From contig NZ_JAGINT010000002.1 in assembly GCF_017876295.1 (NCBI RefSeq), forward strand, positions 4,447,421-4,511,420: a stretch of DNA of 64,000 nt. Direction: 5' to 3'. Positions 40,691 through 48,892 of the stretch are shown piece after piece. Positions within the stretch are counted from its first letter, which is position 1. Each line of letters begins with the position of its first letter. The notes under the pieces are model-generated. The model made no database searches and was not told the DNA's origin. It saw only the letters and a program-made list of their open reading frames with translations. The translations under genes were made by a program, and so were the position numbers. Origin of the DNA: Kribbella aluminosa (GTDB lineage: Bacteria; Actinomycetota; Actinomycetes; Propionibacteriales; Kribbellaceae).

Positions 40691-41931
40691 ATGAGCGAGT
40701 CGGAATCGGGCCGGATGACAGCCCGGGGCATCGCGGGGCACGTCCGATCGGGCATCACCTCCGCGGTGGAGGTGGTCGAGGCTGCACTCGACGCCGCGCG
40801 GTGCCTCGACCCCGTCCTGCACTTCCTCGATGGTCTCGATGCGGCACGGGCGCTCGCGGCGGCCGAGCGATTGGAGCCGACAGGCCCGCTCGCCGGCGTG
40901 CCGTTCCTGATCAAGGCGCGGACGCCGCCGGAGTCGCCGATCCTGAGTCGGTTGGTCGCGGCCGGGGCAATCCCGATCGGGTGGGCGACCCGGGCGCGGC
41001 CTGGGGCGGTGTCGTTGACGTTCGGGTGGAACGGGCACGAGTACACGCGGAACCCGTGGGACCTCACGCGCTCGCCCGGCGGCTCGACCGCGGGCGGAGC
41101 GGCCGCGGTGGCGGCAGGCGTCGTACCACTGGCGACCGGCGGCGACAGCGGCGGCTCGCTCCGGATCCCGGCCTCGTTCTGCGGCATCGTCGGCTTCAAA
41201 GGTACGTACGGCCGCATCCCGCGCCCGACCGGGCGCGGCCTGGGCGAGCTGACCACCGCCGGCGTGATCGGCGCCGACCTCGACGACGTCATCCTCGCCA
41301 CCAGCGTCACCTCCGGTCCGCACCGCCTCGACCCGACCGCGTTACCCGCCTGGCCGGTCCTCGACCTTGAGAACCCACCAACCATCGTCGGCGGGGATTC
41401 GTGGTTGGTGGGTGCACAAAGACGACCTTGGCGGATTGCCTATCGGTCGACGTTGGGGGTTTGTGCGGCCGATGCTGGTGTGGATCGGGTGATTCGTGAG
41501 CGGTTGGCGGTGTGTGGGGTGGACGTGATCGACGTACCGCTGGCGCTCGAGCCGACCGACGAGGCTTGGCCTGTGCTGTCGGCCTTGGACAACGGGCGTG
41601 GGGTCACGGCCGCGGAGGTGCAGCGGGCGAGGGGGTGCGGGACCACAACAACACCGCGTTGGCCGACCTGTTCGCCGACGTCGACGTACTGGTGACCCCG
41701 ACGACGCTGACTGTTGCCCACGGCTACGACCAGCACGAGCACAGCATCGTCACCGGCGACCCGTGCTGGGTCTTCAACGTGACCGGCCATCCCGCGGTGA
41801 GTGTGCCGGTCGGTCTGTCGGCTGGGCTGCCGGTGGGTGCTCAGGTGGTCGCGCCACACGGCGCCGATGGAACCGCGCTGACGGTCGCCCGGCTGATCCA
41901 AGCAGACCTACCCCAACCGCCGATCAGGTGA
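40691..41931 (+). pseudogene. Frameshifted and shortened amidase gene
   Basis: From ATG at 40691 the amidase-signature family is clear: GVPFLIKARTP (catalytic Lys), SPGGSTAGGAAAVAAGVVPLATGGDSGGSLRIPASFCGIVGFKGTYGRIP (Ser-cis-Ser region). Shortly after the Lys about 20 residues usual for the family are missing (KARTPPESPILSRLVAAGAIPIG). At about 41630 a one-base indel moves the frame, and the C-terminus (RDHNNTALADLFADVDVLVTPT...GHPAVSVPVGL) continues in another frame to 41931. Two independent lesions indicate a pseudogene rather than a sequencing slip. Confidence 0.75.
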
Positions 41932-42136
41932 GGGCAGAAATCGTTTGCGGTAGTCGTCAAGTGGTTCGAGCCCGACCTGGCGGCGCCGCTCATCGACCTG
42001 GTCGGGAGCGGCGAGTGGCTGCGGTTCCCACGTGCCGTCGTCTGCCATCCGGAACTGAGTGCCGTACAACTGCTGGTTTCTTCACTGAACTAGCCAACCT
42101 GCCCACGGCGGCACACCTGATGCGGTGGGCAGGCGG

Positions 42137-42703
42137 CTATGCGAAAACGCGTGGGAGATTGCGCGCGGCCAGCGCGGTCCGGGCCAGGCTGGCTGCGATG
42201 GCGAGGGCCATGGGCCATGTGACGGCTGGGGTAGCGGTTGCGATCGCGAGCATGCCGAGGTCGAGCAGGATCAAGGCGACGCTGGCAGGGCCGGCGAGCC
42301 GGGCTGTCCTTGGGTCTTTGCTTCTGGCAACGGACAGGAGCGTGACAGCGACGATGAGCAGAGTCGTGCCGAACACGGCTGCCGCAGCAGGAGGAACCGG
42401 CCAGTGCCAGGCCTGTGTAGTGATCAGCGTCGTTCCCCACAGAGCCGCGAACACAGGGGCGGTGGCTAGGAGGGCGATCGCGGTGCGTCGGCCTGGGGAT
42501 TGGAGGGCGAACGCGGTTGTGACCTGTGCTGGCGGGCCGAACTCGGCGATAGCCGCGTGCGCGGCGTCGGCTGGGGACAGGCCGCTTCGCAGGTGGTGTT
42601 GGAAGGTCTCTTCGAGGCCGTCGGCGAGTTCCTCGACGGTCCCGGCCGGGAGGCGTTGAGCGAGTTCGTTCAGGTAGTTGTGGATCAGGTCGCGGTCGGC
42701 CAT
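42137..42703 (-). CDS. Membrane protein with DUF1700/HAAS-like N-terminus
   Basis: 188 residues from ATG at 42703. Helical start IHNYLNELAQRLPAGTVEELADGLEETFQHHLRSGLSPADAAHAAIAEFGPPAQV is the HAAS domain seen downstream of PadR regulators; four membrane helices follow. The gene overlaps the PadR gene by 19 bases, the usual arrangement for this pair. Its partner role in signalling is unknown. Confidence 0.8.
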   Translation of the reverse strand: MADRDLIHNYLNELAQRLPAGTVEELADGLEETFQHHLRSGLSPADAAHAAIAEFGPPAQVTTAFALQSPGRRTAIALLATAPVFAALWGTTLITTQAWHWPVPPAAAAVFGTTLLIVAVTLLSVARSKDPRTARLAGPASVALILLDLGMLAIATATPAVTWPMALAIAASLARTALAARNLPRVFA

Positions 42704-43029
42704 GGGCCTGGCTCCAGCAGTGTCGTGACCGCGGTGGCGAACTCGCGCCAGTTGGCGCGGTCGCCCGCCAGCTTCTTATGGCCGTCGTCGGTCAGCTGGT
42801 AGCTGCGCCGTCGACGCCCGTCGACCACGGACCAGGATCCGGCGATCAGCCCGGCTCGTTCGAGCCGGTGCAGTGCCGGGTAGACGGTGCCGGTGGGCAG
42901 GTCGAACCGGCCGCCGCTGCCGTCTCGCAGCGCCTCCTTGATCGCGTAGCCGTGCTGAGGCCCGTCGCTCAAGGTGGCGAGCAGGAGGACATCGAGGTGA
43001 CCTTTCAAGGCTTGCGCATCCGCCCTCAT
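42685..43029 (-). CDS. PadR-family regulator
   Basis: 114 residues. LKGHLDVLLLATLSDGPQHGYAIKEALRDGSGGRFDLPTGTVYPALHRLERAGLIAGSW is the PadR winged helix; the wing and last helix follow. It is divergent from the DrrAB-type ABC genes, with a dyad/direct-repeat region between, so it probably controls that exporter and itself. Confidence 0.9.
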   Translation of the reverse strand: MRADAQALKGHLDVLLLATLSDGPQHGYAIKEALRDGSGGRFDLPTGTVYPALHRLERAGLIAGSWSVVDGRRRRSYQLTDDGHKKLAGDRANWREFATAVTTLLEPGPWPTAT

Positions 43030-43032
43030 GAG

Positions 43033-43069
43033 TAGTTATCCTACAACAAGCGGATAGGTAGTAATCCTA
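43033..43069. promoter_or_regulatory. PadR operator region, TAGTTATCCTA / TAGTAATCCTA
   Basis: Two 11-base direct repeats differing at one base (43033-43043 and 43059-43069), 26 bp apart, with TATCC-N10-GGATA dyad overlapping the first. The AT-rich stretch sits exactly between the divergent PadR and ABC starts. Confidence 0.5.
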
Positions 43070-43088
43070 GCTATGGGTGGTGGGCGTG

Positions 43089-44072
43089 ATGGGCGAGCTG
43101 GCGATCGTGGCCGAAGGCTTGGTGAAACAGTTCGGGGCCGTCGAGGCGCTTTCGGGTGTCGATCTGCAGGTGCCGACCGGGTCGATCCTGGGGCTGCTCG
43201 GACCGAACGGGGCAGGAAAGACCACCGCAGTCCGGGTTCTCGCGACGCTGCTGCGCCCCGATGCCGGTCGCGCGCGGGTCGCGGGATTGGACGTGGTCAG
43301 GCAGGCCGCTGCGGTGCGGCGGCGGATCGGGTTGGCGGGTCAGTACGCGGCGGTCGATCCGTATCTGACCGGCCGGGAGAACCTGCAGATGATCGGCCGG
43401 CTGTCAGGCCTTACCCGCGCCAGTGCCCGCAGACGGGCCGACGAACTGCTCGACACGTTCGACCTTGGCGCGGCGGCGGATCGGGTCCTTCGTAGCTATT
43501 CCGGCGGGATGCGCCGGCGGCTGGATGTCGCGGCCAGCCTGGTGGCCAGGCCGTCGGTGTTGTTCCTGGACGAGCCGACAACCGGCCTGGATCCGCGTGG
43601 CCGGATCGGGTTGTGGCACACGATCGCCGCACTGACCGCACAGGGCACGACGGTCCTGCTCACCACCCAGTACATGGAGGAGGCCGACCACCTCGCTGAC
43701 ACCATCGCGGTCATTGACACCGGCCGGGTGATCGCCACCGGAACTTCGAACGAACTGAAAGCGCAGGTGGGTGGCGACCGGCTCGAGCTGCGGGCGGCAC
43801 CGGGCGTCGAGCCGGCCGCCTTGGCGGCGACCGTCGCGGACCTCGGTTCCGGCCCACCGGCCGTCGACTGCGGCGAAGGCACGGTGGTGCTTCCGGTTGC
43901 CGACGGCCCAGGTGTGCTCGGCGACGCGGTGGCCCGGCTGGCGGCGGCCGAGTTGCGGGTAACCGACGTGGCGTTGCGCCGGCCGTCACTCGATGATGTC
44001 TTCCTGGCCTTGACCGGCCAGTCAGCCACAGCTGGACCAGCCACGGATCTTGCCGAGACCCGGAGCCTGTGA
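43089..44072 (+). CDS. DrrA-type ABC transporter ATPase
   Basis: 327 residues from ATG at 43089 (GTG at 43077 possible). Walker A GLLGPNGAGKTTAVRVLATLLRPD (about 38), Q-loop QYAAVDPYLTGRENL, signature YSGGMRRRLDVAASLV (about 138), Walker B LFLDEPTTGLD, H-loop TTQYMEEAD. The long C-terminal extension (LRVTDVALRRPSLDDVFLALTGQ) is the DrrA/CcmA-type end. It energises the permease at 44072 for drug or lipid export. Confidence 0.92.
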   Translation: MGELAIVAEGLVKQFGAVEALSGVDLQVPTGSILGLLGPNGAGKTTAVRVLATLLRPDAGRARVAGLDVVRQAAAVRRRIGLAGQYAAVDPYLTGRENLQMIGRLSGLTRASARRRADELLDTFDLGAAADRVLRSYSGGMRRRLDVAASLVARPSVLFLDEPTTGLDPRGRIGLWHTIAALTAQGTTVLLTTQYMEEADHLADTIAVIDTGRVIATGTSNELKAQVGGDRLELRAAPGVEPAALAATVADLGSGPPAVDCGEGTVVLPVADGPGVLGDAVARLAAAELRVTDVALRRPSLDDVFLALTGQSATAGPATDLAETRSL

Positions 44073-44917
44073 TGACGACCGACGCGGCGACGCCTGTCCC
44101 GCAATCAGTTGATCCCGCAACTGCCACAGACGCCGCGAGAGCACGGGGGCTGCGGTGGTTTCTGGGCGACGTGTCGGTGATCACGGGCCGGAACCTGCGG
44201 CGGCTGATGCGGGTGCCGACGTTGATCGCGTTCGCCACCGTGCAGCCGGTGCTGTTCGTGTTGCTGTTCACCTACGTGTTCGGCGGCGCGATCCACCCGC
44301 CCGGTGTCGAGAACTACGTCGACTTCCTGCTGCCGGGGATCTTCGTGCTAGCAATCGCGTTCGGTGCCTCCCAGACCGGGGTCGCGATCGCGGACGATCT
44401 GGCCACCGGAATGATCGACCGGTTCCGTGCGCTGCCGATGACCCGGTCGGCGGTGCTGGCCGGGCGGACGGTGGCCGACGCAGTGCGCAACCTGTTCGTG
44501 CTGCTGCTGATGACCGGTGTGGGATACGCGATCGGGTTCCGCTTCCACGCCGGAGCCGCGGCCGCGGCGGGCGCGATCGGCCTGGCGCTGCTGATCGGTG
44601 TCGCCTTCTCGTGGATCAACGCGCTGGTGGGTTTGCTGGTTCACGACGCGGAGACGGCGGGGCTGGCTGGGCTGATGCCGGTCATCGTGTTGGTGTTCAC
44701 CAGTTCCACGTTCGTCCCGGTCGCCACGATGCCGGGCTGGCTGCAGGCCTTCGCCGACGTCAACCCGATCACCGTCACGGTCGACGCGTTGCGCGCCCTG
44801 GTGCTTGGTGGCCCGACGGCTGAGCATGTGTGGCGGGCGCTGGCCTGGATCGCCGTGCTGCTGGTGGTCACCGTTCCGGCCGCGGTGCTCCGCTACCGTC
44901 GTACCAACGCCGGTTGA
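44072..44917 (+). CDS. ABC-2 type permease, DrrB-like
   Basis: 281 residues from ATG at 44072 (TGATG with the ATPase stop). A cytoplasmic start (ITGRNLRRLMRVPTLIAFATVQPVLFVLLFTYVFGGAI) leads to six membrane helices; GAAIADDLATGMIDRFRALPMTRSAVLAGR-type loop and VNPITVTVDALRALVLGG are ABC2 membrane hallmarks. It forms the exporter with the DrrA-type ATPase. Confidence 0.9.
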   Translation: MTTDAATPVPQSVDPATATDAARARGLRWFLGDVSVITGRNLRRLMRVPTLIAFATVQPVLFVLLFTYVFGGAIHPPGVENYVDFLLPGIFVLAIAFGASQTGVAIADDLATGMIDRFRALPMTRSAVLAGRTVADAVRNLFVLLLMTGVGYAIGFRFHAGAAAAAGAIGLALLIGVAFSWINALVGLLVHDAETAGLAGLMPVIVLVFTSSTFVPVATMPGWLQAFADVNPITVTVDALRALVLGGPTAEHVWRALAWIAVLLVVTVPAAVLRYRRTNAG

Positions 44918-44944
44918 CCGGCTTCGTTAACGCGGGCGGCTGGT

Positions 44945-45970
44945 TCAGAGCCACAGGGGCGCCAGCCAGCCCAGCGTGACGGCGCCGAGGTAGAGGAGTC
45001 CGACGACCAGGGCGACGACGCGGCGGCGGGCGATGAGGAGCATGCCGCTGATCGCGCCGATGCTGGTGCCGGCACCGGTGATCAGGAACGCCAGCGCTGG
45101 GCCGGCGCCCATGCCGCCGTCCATCAGGGTCGCCACCAGCGGGAGGGATCCGTCGGTGTTCAGGTAGACCGGGATGCCGATCAGCGCAGCCAGCGGAACG
45201 GCCAGGACGGAGTCTCCGCCCAGGTAGTCGGTGAGCCACCGGGTTGGGATGGCTTCGATCAGGAGGTAGCCCAAGGTCGCGAAACCGAAGAAGAACAAGG
45301 CGAGACGCCGGCCCGTGATGAGAATTTCCCGTACCAGCACGTCGATCTTGTACCGGGCAAGTGCCGGGGCACGCCGGACTGGAGTCGCCAGCGTCTGCAC
45401 CGGTCCAGCCTCACCCGCTGGTGCCTCGACTGCACAGCATGACGGCTCCGGGCCGGCTTCCTGCGACGGGGCTTCGCACCTGCTGTTGCAGGCTGTGTCG
45501 CTCTGCCCGCTGCTCATCCGGGCCTGGCCGGCAAGCCAGCCGGTGCGCTCGATGAGGAAGGTGACGACGCCGGCGACGAGGCCGAGAGCGATGGCGGCGA
45601 CGAAGAACGTCAGCGCGAACGGCGCCCCGAACAGGCCGGTCGACAGAACGAGTTCTTCGGGGCTGGTCAGCGGCGAGGACACCATGAACGCGACCACCGG
45701 TGCCCATGGAACGTGGGAGGCCATCGCGCCGAGCACGACTGCGGTGGTTCCGCACGAACAAAACGGTGTCAGTGTCGCCAGCGCCACCGCGCCGACAACG
45801 GCGATTGGGGTGCTTTTGCGCAGCCAGGTCGCCAGCCGGTCGGTGCCGACATACACGACCAGGACCGAGGCAACGATGATGCTCGCGGCCAGGAACGGCC
45901 ACACGTTGGTGAAGGTTGTCCACACGTCGCCGATGACACGGCCCAGTAGGTCCAGCGCGGACTCGATCAC
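44945..45970 (-). CDS. DUF318/ArsP-like permease with CSCGT motif
   Basis: 341 residues from GTG at 45970. About eight membrane helices in two bundles; LTPFCSCGTTAVVLGAM (about residue 68-84) is the conserved Cys-Ser-Cys motif of this permease family, and IPVYLNTDGSLPLVATLMDGGMGAGPALAFLITGAGTS is its repeat in the second half. The cytoplasmic loop has extra Cys (CNSRCE, SCCAVE). Members export organoarsenicals or other soft metals. It is coupled to an ArsR gene with a CxC metal motif. Confidence 0.82.
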   Translation of the reverse strand: MIESALDLLGRVIGDVWTTFTNVWPFLAASIIVASVLVVYVGTDRLATWLRKSTPIAVVGAVALATLTPFCSCGTTAVVLGAMASHVPWAPVVAFMVSSPLTSPEELVLSTGLFGAPFALTFFVAAIALGLVAGVVTFLIERTGWLAGQARMSSGQSDTACNSRCEAPSQEAGPEPSCCAVEAPAGEAGPVQTLATPVRRAPALARYKIDVLVREILITGRRLALFFFGFATLGYLLIEAIPTRWLTDYLGGDSVLAVPLAALIGIPVYLNTDGSLPLVATLMDGGMGAGPALAFLITGAGTSIGAISGMLLIARRRVVALVVGLLYLGAVTLGWLAPLWL

Positions 45971-46323
45971 GATGCCTCACCCTCGTGCTGTTCGTCGCAG
46001 GTCGTGAGGAGGGCGCCGAGGCGGTTCAGCGCGATCAGATCGGCACGGTAGTTGATCCGGTTGCCGTGACGGTCGCTGTGGATCAGTCCGCCTTGGCGAA
46101 GGACCTTCAGGTGGTGACTGATGGTGGGGCCGGTGACGGTGAACCCGCTGGCCAGCTCGCACACGCACAGCGGGTCGGTCTCACACGAGGCGATCACCGA
46201 CAGCAGCCGCAGCCGTACCGGGTCGCCAAGTGCCCTGAACGAGGCCGCCGCCCCGGCCGCCTCGATCTCGCCCATCGGCTCAGCGATGAGAGGCCGCCCG
46301 GGTGCGGAAGTAGTCAGCAGCAT
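45967..46323 (-). CDS. ArsR metal-sensing repressor (CxC type)
   Basis: 118 residues from ATG at 46323; a start at the later MGEIEAAG is possible. The alpha3 motif DPLCVCELASGF is the ELCVCDL metalloid-binding motif of classical ArsR, next to the recognition helix VTGPTISHHLKVLRQGGLI. It should respond to As(III)/Sb(III) and release the downstream permease gene. It overlaps the rhodanese gene by 10 bases upstream and the permease by GTGA. Confidence 0.88.
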   Translation of the reverse strand: MLLTTSAPGRPLIAEPMGEIEAAGAAASFRALGDPVRLRLLSVIASCETDPLCVCELASGFTVTGPTISHHLKVLRQGGLIHSDRHGNRINYRADLIALNRLGALLTTCDEQHEGEAS

Positions 46324-46670
46324 TGGTCGAGCGATCGCCGGGCGGGCTTCTCGATCGGCAGGCCGGCGTCGATCCAGTCCTGTTTTCCGCCGGTGTAGCG
46401 GTGCACGTCGCGGTAACCGAGCTCCGCCAGCCGCTGGGCGACCCGCAGCGACGCGTCGCAGTCGGCGCTGCCGCAGTAGACAACGACGCGTCGGTCCAGG
46501 TCGGGCAGCAGTGTCTTGGCCAGCTCGACAACACGCCGGGGCCGGATGTTCACCGCTCCCGGCAGATGACCCTGCGCGTAGACATCTTCAGGTAGCGCCT
46601 CGACCAGGACGGCGTCGCCGGCAGCGATCAGTTCGGCGACCTCGGCTTGGTGAATTTCTGAAACAGGCAT
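46314..46670 (-). CDS. Single-domain rhodanese
   Basis: 118 residues from ATG at 46670. AVLVEALPEDVYAQGHLPGAVNIRP and the active-site loop VVYCGSADCDASLRVAQRL (catalytic Cys about residue 71, second Cys four on) define a rhodanese; the end holds CC (DQCC). It moves sulfane sulfur between thiols. It is the first gene of the rhodanese-arsR-permease operon. Confidence 0.88.
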   Translation of the reverse strand: MPVSEIHQAEVAELIAAGDAVLVEALPEDVYAQGHLPGAVNIRPRRVVELAKTLLPDLDRRVVVYCGSADCDASLRVAQRLAELGYRDVHRYTGGKQDWIDAGLPIEKPARRSLDQCC

Positions 46671-46732
46671 GACGGAACCCTTCGATGTCGCTGGTGTGGT
46701 TGAAATGCGGTGACCCCGGGTGCCGCGCGGGG

Positions 46733-47080
46733 TCAAGCGGTCGAGTCGGTGAGGCACCAAGCGAGATCGATCAGGCCCACCACGCACCGGTCATCGATGC
46801 GGTACCAGATCCGGTTACCGTCGCGGCGCGACGCCAAAATTCCCTTGTCGACCAGACGCTGCAGCTGGTTGGACACCGCTTGCGGCTTCAACTCCACAGC
46901 CTCGGCCAGCTGACTCACCGACAACTCCCCATCGCGGACCAGCGCATGCAGCAAGCGCAGACGAGTGTCATTGGCCAACACCTTGAACAGACCCTCCAAC
47001 CGCGACGCATCCACCGGGTCGATCAACGCACGCTCAGCCAACACCGGCCGCCGCACGGCCGCCGCCACTTGATCACTCAT
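46733..47080 (-). CDS. ArsR/SmtB-family regulator
   Basis: 115 residues. LEGLFKVLANDTRLRLLHALVRDGELSVSQLAEAVELKPQAVSNQLQRLVDKGILASRRDGNRIWYRI is a complete ArsR winged helix; one Cys near the C-terminus (AWCLTD). No alpha3 CxC motif. It is alone, so it may act mainly on its own promoter and on the genes next to it. The 20-bp palindrome at 47090-47109 lies just ahead. Confidence 0.87.
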   Translation of the reverse strand: MSDQVAAAVRRPVLAERALIDPVDASRLEGLFKVLANDTRLRLLHALVRDGELSVSQLAEAVELKPQAVSNQLQRLVDKGILASRRDGNRIWYRIDDRCVVGLIDLAWCLTDSTA

Positions 47081-47089
47081 GACACCACT

Positions 47090-47109
47090 ATTACACGAAT
47101 CAGTGTAAT
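47090..47109. promoter_or_regulatory. ArsR operator ATTACAC-N6-GTGTAAT
   Basis: Perfect 7+6+7 inverted repeat nine bases upstream of the ArsR ATG. Reading leftwards, TAATAG overlaps the dyad and ends seven bases before the ATG, so it can be the -10 of a leaderless transcript, with TTCACC as a weak -35. Autoregulation is likely. Confidence 0.65.
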
Positions 47110-47289
47110 GGTGAAGTGCTTGCGAGGAGTCGCACCGGCGAGGACTCCGGCCATGTTCCAGTGTTGCTGGGCGTGGTTGGACTGATGATGGCGGTATGAC
47201 CGTTGCGGAGGAGACGTTTCAGCCGTCGGCGCCGGTGTGTTGGTGCTGCTGCGGCGCATCGACCGTCACCTGCCCTAGCCGGGGCCGTG

Positions 47290-48243
47290 TCAGGTCGCGA
47301 GGAGCGGCTGGAAAAGGCGGACTGCGAGTTCTTCGGCGTCGGGCTGGTTGAGGATCTGTCCGGGGATGCCGGGGTGGCTGCTGGTCCAGGCCTGTGCTGC
47401 GCTGTGGTCTGCGAAGAAGTTGAGGTAGTCGCAGCAGCAGTCAGCTGACGGGCCGCCGCCGGCATCGGCGCCGATGAACACGACCGCCGCCGCGGGCTGC
47501 CAGGTGGTGCGCCCGTCGGTGGTGGTGACCGTGATCGGCTGGCCGGTGATTACGTCGACGGACTCGATCCGGGTGTCTCGGCCAAGCATGGGTGCCATGC
47601 CGAGGGCATCGATCGCGCACATCGCGTAGACGTCGACCCCGCCGCCGCCGGGGTCGACGATGCGGACGCGGTGCCGGGTCGGCGTGGCGGAGAACGGGTA
47701 GGCGACTGCGACCTGGCCGTCGGGAGCGAGCCGGATGGCGTCGGCCTCGTGCAGCGCGGTCAGCACTTCGGCCGTGGTCTTGGCGCCGTCGGCCGCGACC
47801 AGGGCCAGGTCTGCGGCCGTGGGTGGGGCGCCGTTGGTAGCGAAGGCGCGCAGGATCGTCTGGTGTACCGCCTTCTCGACTGGATCCAGCGGGAGCGCGC
47901 GGGTGCGCCAGGCGCTCAGTACCTCCCTGGGCGCTGAGTCGTCTATGCGGCCGGCTGCCGTGATCGCCGCACGTAGCTGGTCGATCGACAGGGCGGGAAC
48001 GATCCGGCCGTGCTCGTCGCGGTAGAGGCGGCACGACACTCCGCATGCGCAGTCGTCGGCTGTGGTGAAGGGGTCGGTGCCGTCGATCAGCAGGGTCGGC
48101 GAGCCGGCCATGCCGAATCGGGCGGCGTCGTCGTCGGACTCGATCAGCCTGGTCGTGACCGGCAGGTCGGTGACCTCGGCGAGCCGTTGCAGCATCAGCG
48201 GCAGGTTGGGGCAGTCGCGGACGTGCAGCACTTCGAGTTTCAT
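47290..48243 (-). CDS. merB: Organomercury lyase (MerB) with thioredoxin-like N-terminal domain
   Basis: 317 residues from ATG at 48243, longer than the usual 210. The first 80 residues look like a thioredoxin/glutaredoxin fold (LEVLHVRDCPNLPLMLQRL, GMAGSPTLLIDG) with CACGVSC at 65-71. From about residue 100 the MerB domain follows. The catalytic residues are present: Cys209 and Asp212 in YAMCAIDAL and a Cys in SADCCCDYLNFF (269-271). MerB splits the C-Hg bond. No merA reductase is in the window, so Hg(II) would need another exit. Confidence 0.85.
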   Translation of the reverse strand: MKLEVLHVRDCPNLPLMLQRLAEVTDLPVTTRLIESDDDAARFGMAGSPTLLIDGTDPFTTADDCACGVSCRLYRDEHGRIVPALSIDQLRAAITAAGRIDDSAPREVLSAWRTRALPLDPVEKAVHQTILRAFATNGAPPTAADLALVAADGAKTTAEVLTALHEADAIRLAPDGQVAVAYPFSATPTRHRVRIVDPGGGGVDVYAMCAIDALGMAPMLGRDTRIESVDVITGQPITVTTTDGRTTWQPAAAVVFIGADAGGGPSADCCCDYLNFFADHSAAQAWTSSHPGIPGQILNQPDAEELAVRLFQPLLAT

Positions 48244-48647
48244 CTGGTCGCCTCCGGGCGGTGGTCGATCGCTTCCAGCAGCGCGCAACTGCGGTCGGCG
48301 CGGGGCAGGTCACAGGTCGCGACCAGCCGGGCGAGCGAGTCGTGCATCCGTTGCAGGTCGCGGATCCGCACCGCCAGATCCGCGCGTCGGTGTTCGGCCA
48401 GGGCGCGGGCCCCGTCGCAGGCCTCCGGGCCGCCGTTGTCGAGGTGGAGTAGTTCCTCGACCGCGTCCAAAGTGAAGCCGAGTTCTTGGGCGCGTTTGAT
48501 GAACCGCAGCAGTTCGACCGTGCTTGGTGGGTAGTCGCGGTAGCCGCCGGGAGTCCTCGGCGGCTCGGTGAGCAGCCCGCGGCGCTCGTAGTAGCGCAAC
48601 GTCTCCGTATTCACTCCAGCCCGGCCGGCCAGCTCGCTGGTTCGCAT
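48240..48647 (-). CDS. merR: MerR, mercury-responsive regulator
   Basis: 135 residues from ATG at 48647 (GAGG upstream). MerR HTH SELAGRAGVNTETLRYYERRGLLTEPPRTPGGYRDYP. The three mercury ligands are present at Cys77, Cys112 and Cys121, spaced 35 and 9 residues apart, exactly as Cys82/117/126 in Tn501 MerR. It overlaps merB by ATGA. It would activate merR-merB from a TTGACT -35 near 48685 and/or the MerR-type promoter at 48772-48801. Confidence 0.9.
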   Translation of the reverse strand: MRTSELAGRAGVNTETLRYYERRGLLTEPPRTPGGYRDYPPSTVELLRFIKRAQELGFTLDAVEELLHLDNGGPEACDGARALAEHRRADLAVRIRDLQRMHDSLARLVATCDLPRADRSCALLEAIDHRPEATR

Positions 48648-48771
48648 ATCTTCATCCTCAACCCTGGACCCAGCTACAGAGTCAAGGTTCCCAGCTGCGA
48701 GAGCCGTCGAGCGTGCCGGTCGCTCCCAGCTGGCCGCTGCCCTACTCGAGGTTCGGTGCTCATGCTTCGAC

Positions 48772-48801
48772 GGTAAATCCGTACCTACGTACCAGATGCA
48801 A
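48772..48801 (-). promoter_or_regulatory. Second MerR-type promoter, upstream of merR
   Basis: Reading leftwards: TTGCAT (48801-48796), 18-bp spacer with GTAC-N4-GTAC, TTTACC (48777-48772), then CGTCGAAG and an ATG. This matches 22729-22758 in hexamers, spacing and even the CGTCGAA that follows. The ATG that follows opens only 29 codons (MSTEPRVGQRPAGS...), so the gene once driven from here seems truncated; the transcript can continue into merR-merB. Confidence 0.7.
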
Positions 48802-48892
48802 GTCCTCTCGTCGGTCTGTGCCAATTGGCGGACGGTCCGCGGCTTGGCCGCCGCGAGCTCGATACTGGCCCGATGACGCTGGGGAACGGGTA

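Noticed and set aside
41932..42136. Short frame ending VVKWFEPDLAAPLIDLVGSGEWLRFPRAVV after the amidase
   Set aside because: Looks like a degraded coding scrap with no start or recognisable family; too weak to list as a gene.
41598..42659. 353-codon plus-strand frame opposite the DUF1700-like gene
   Set aside because: Starts within the amidase pseudogene and is antisense to the HAAS/DUF1700-like membrane protein, which overlaps PadR in the usual way.
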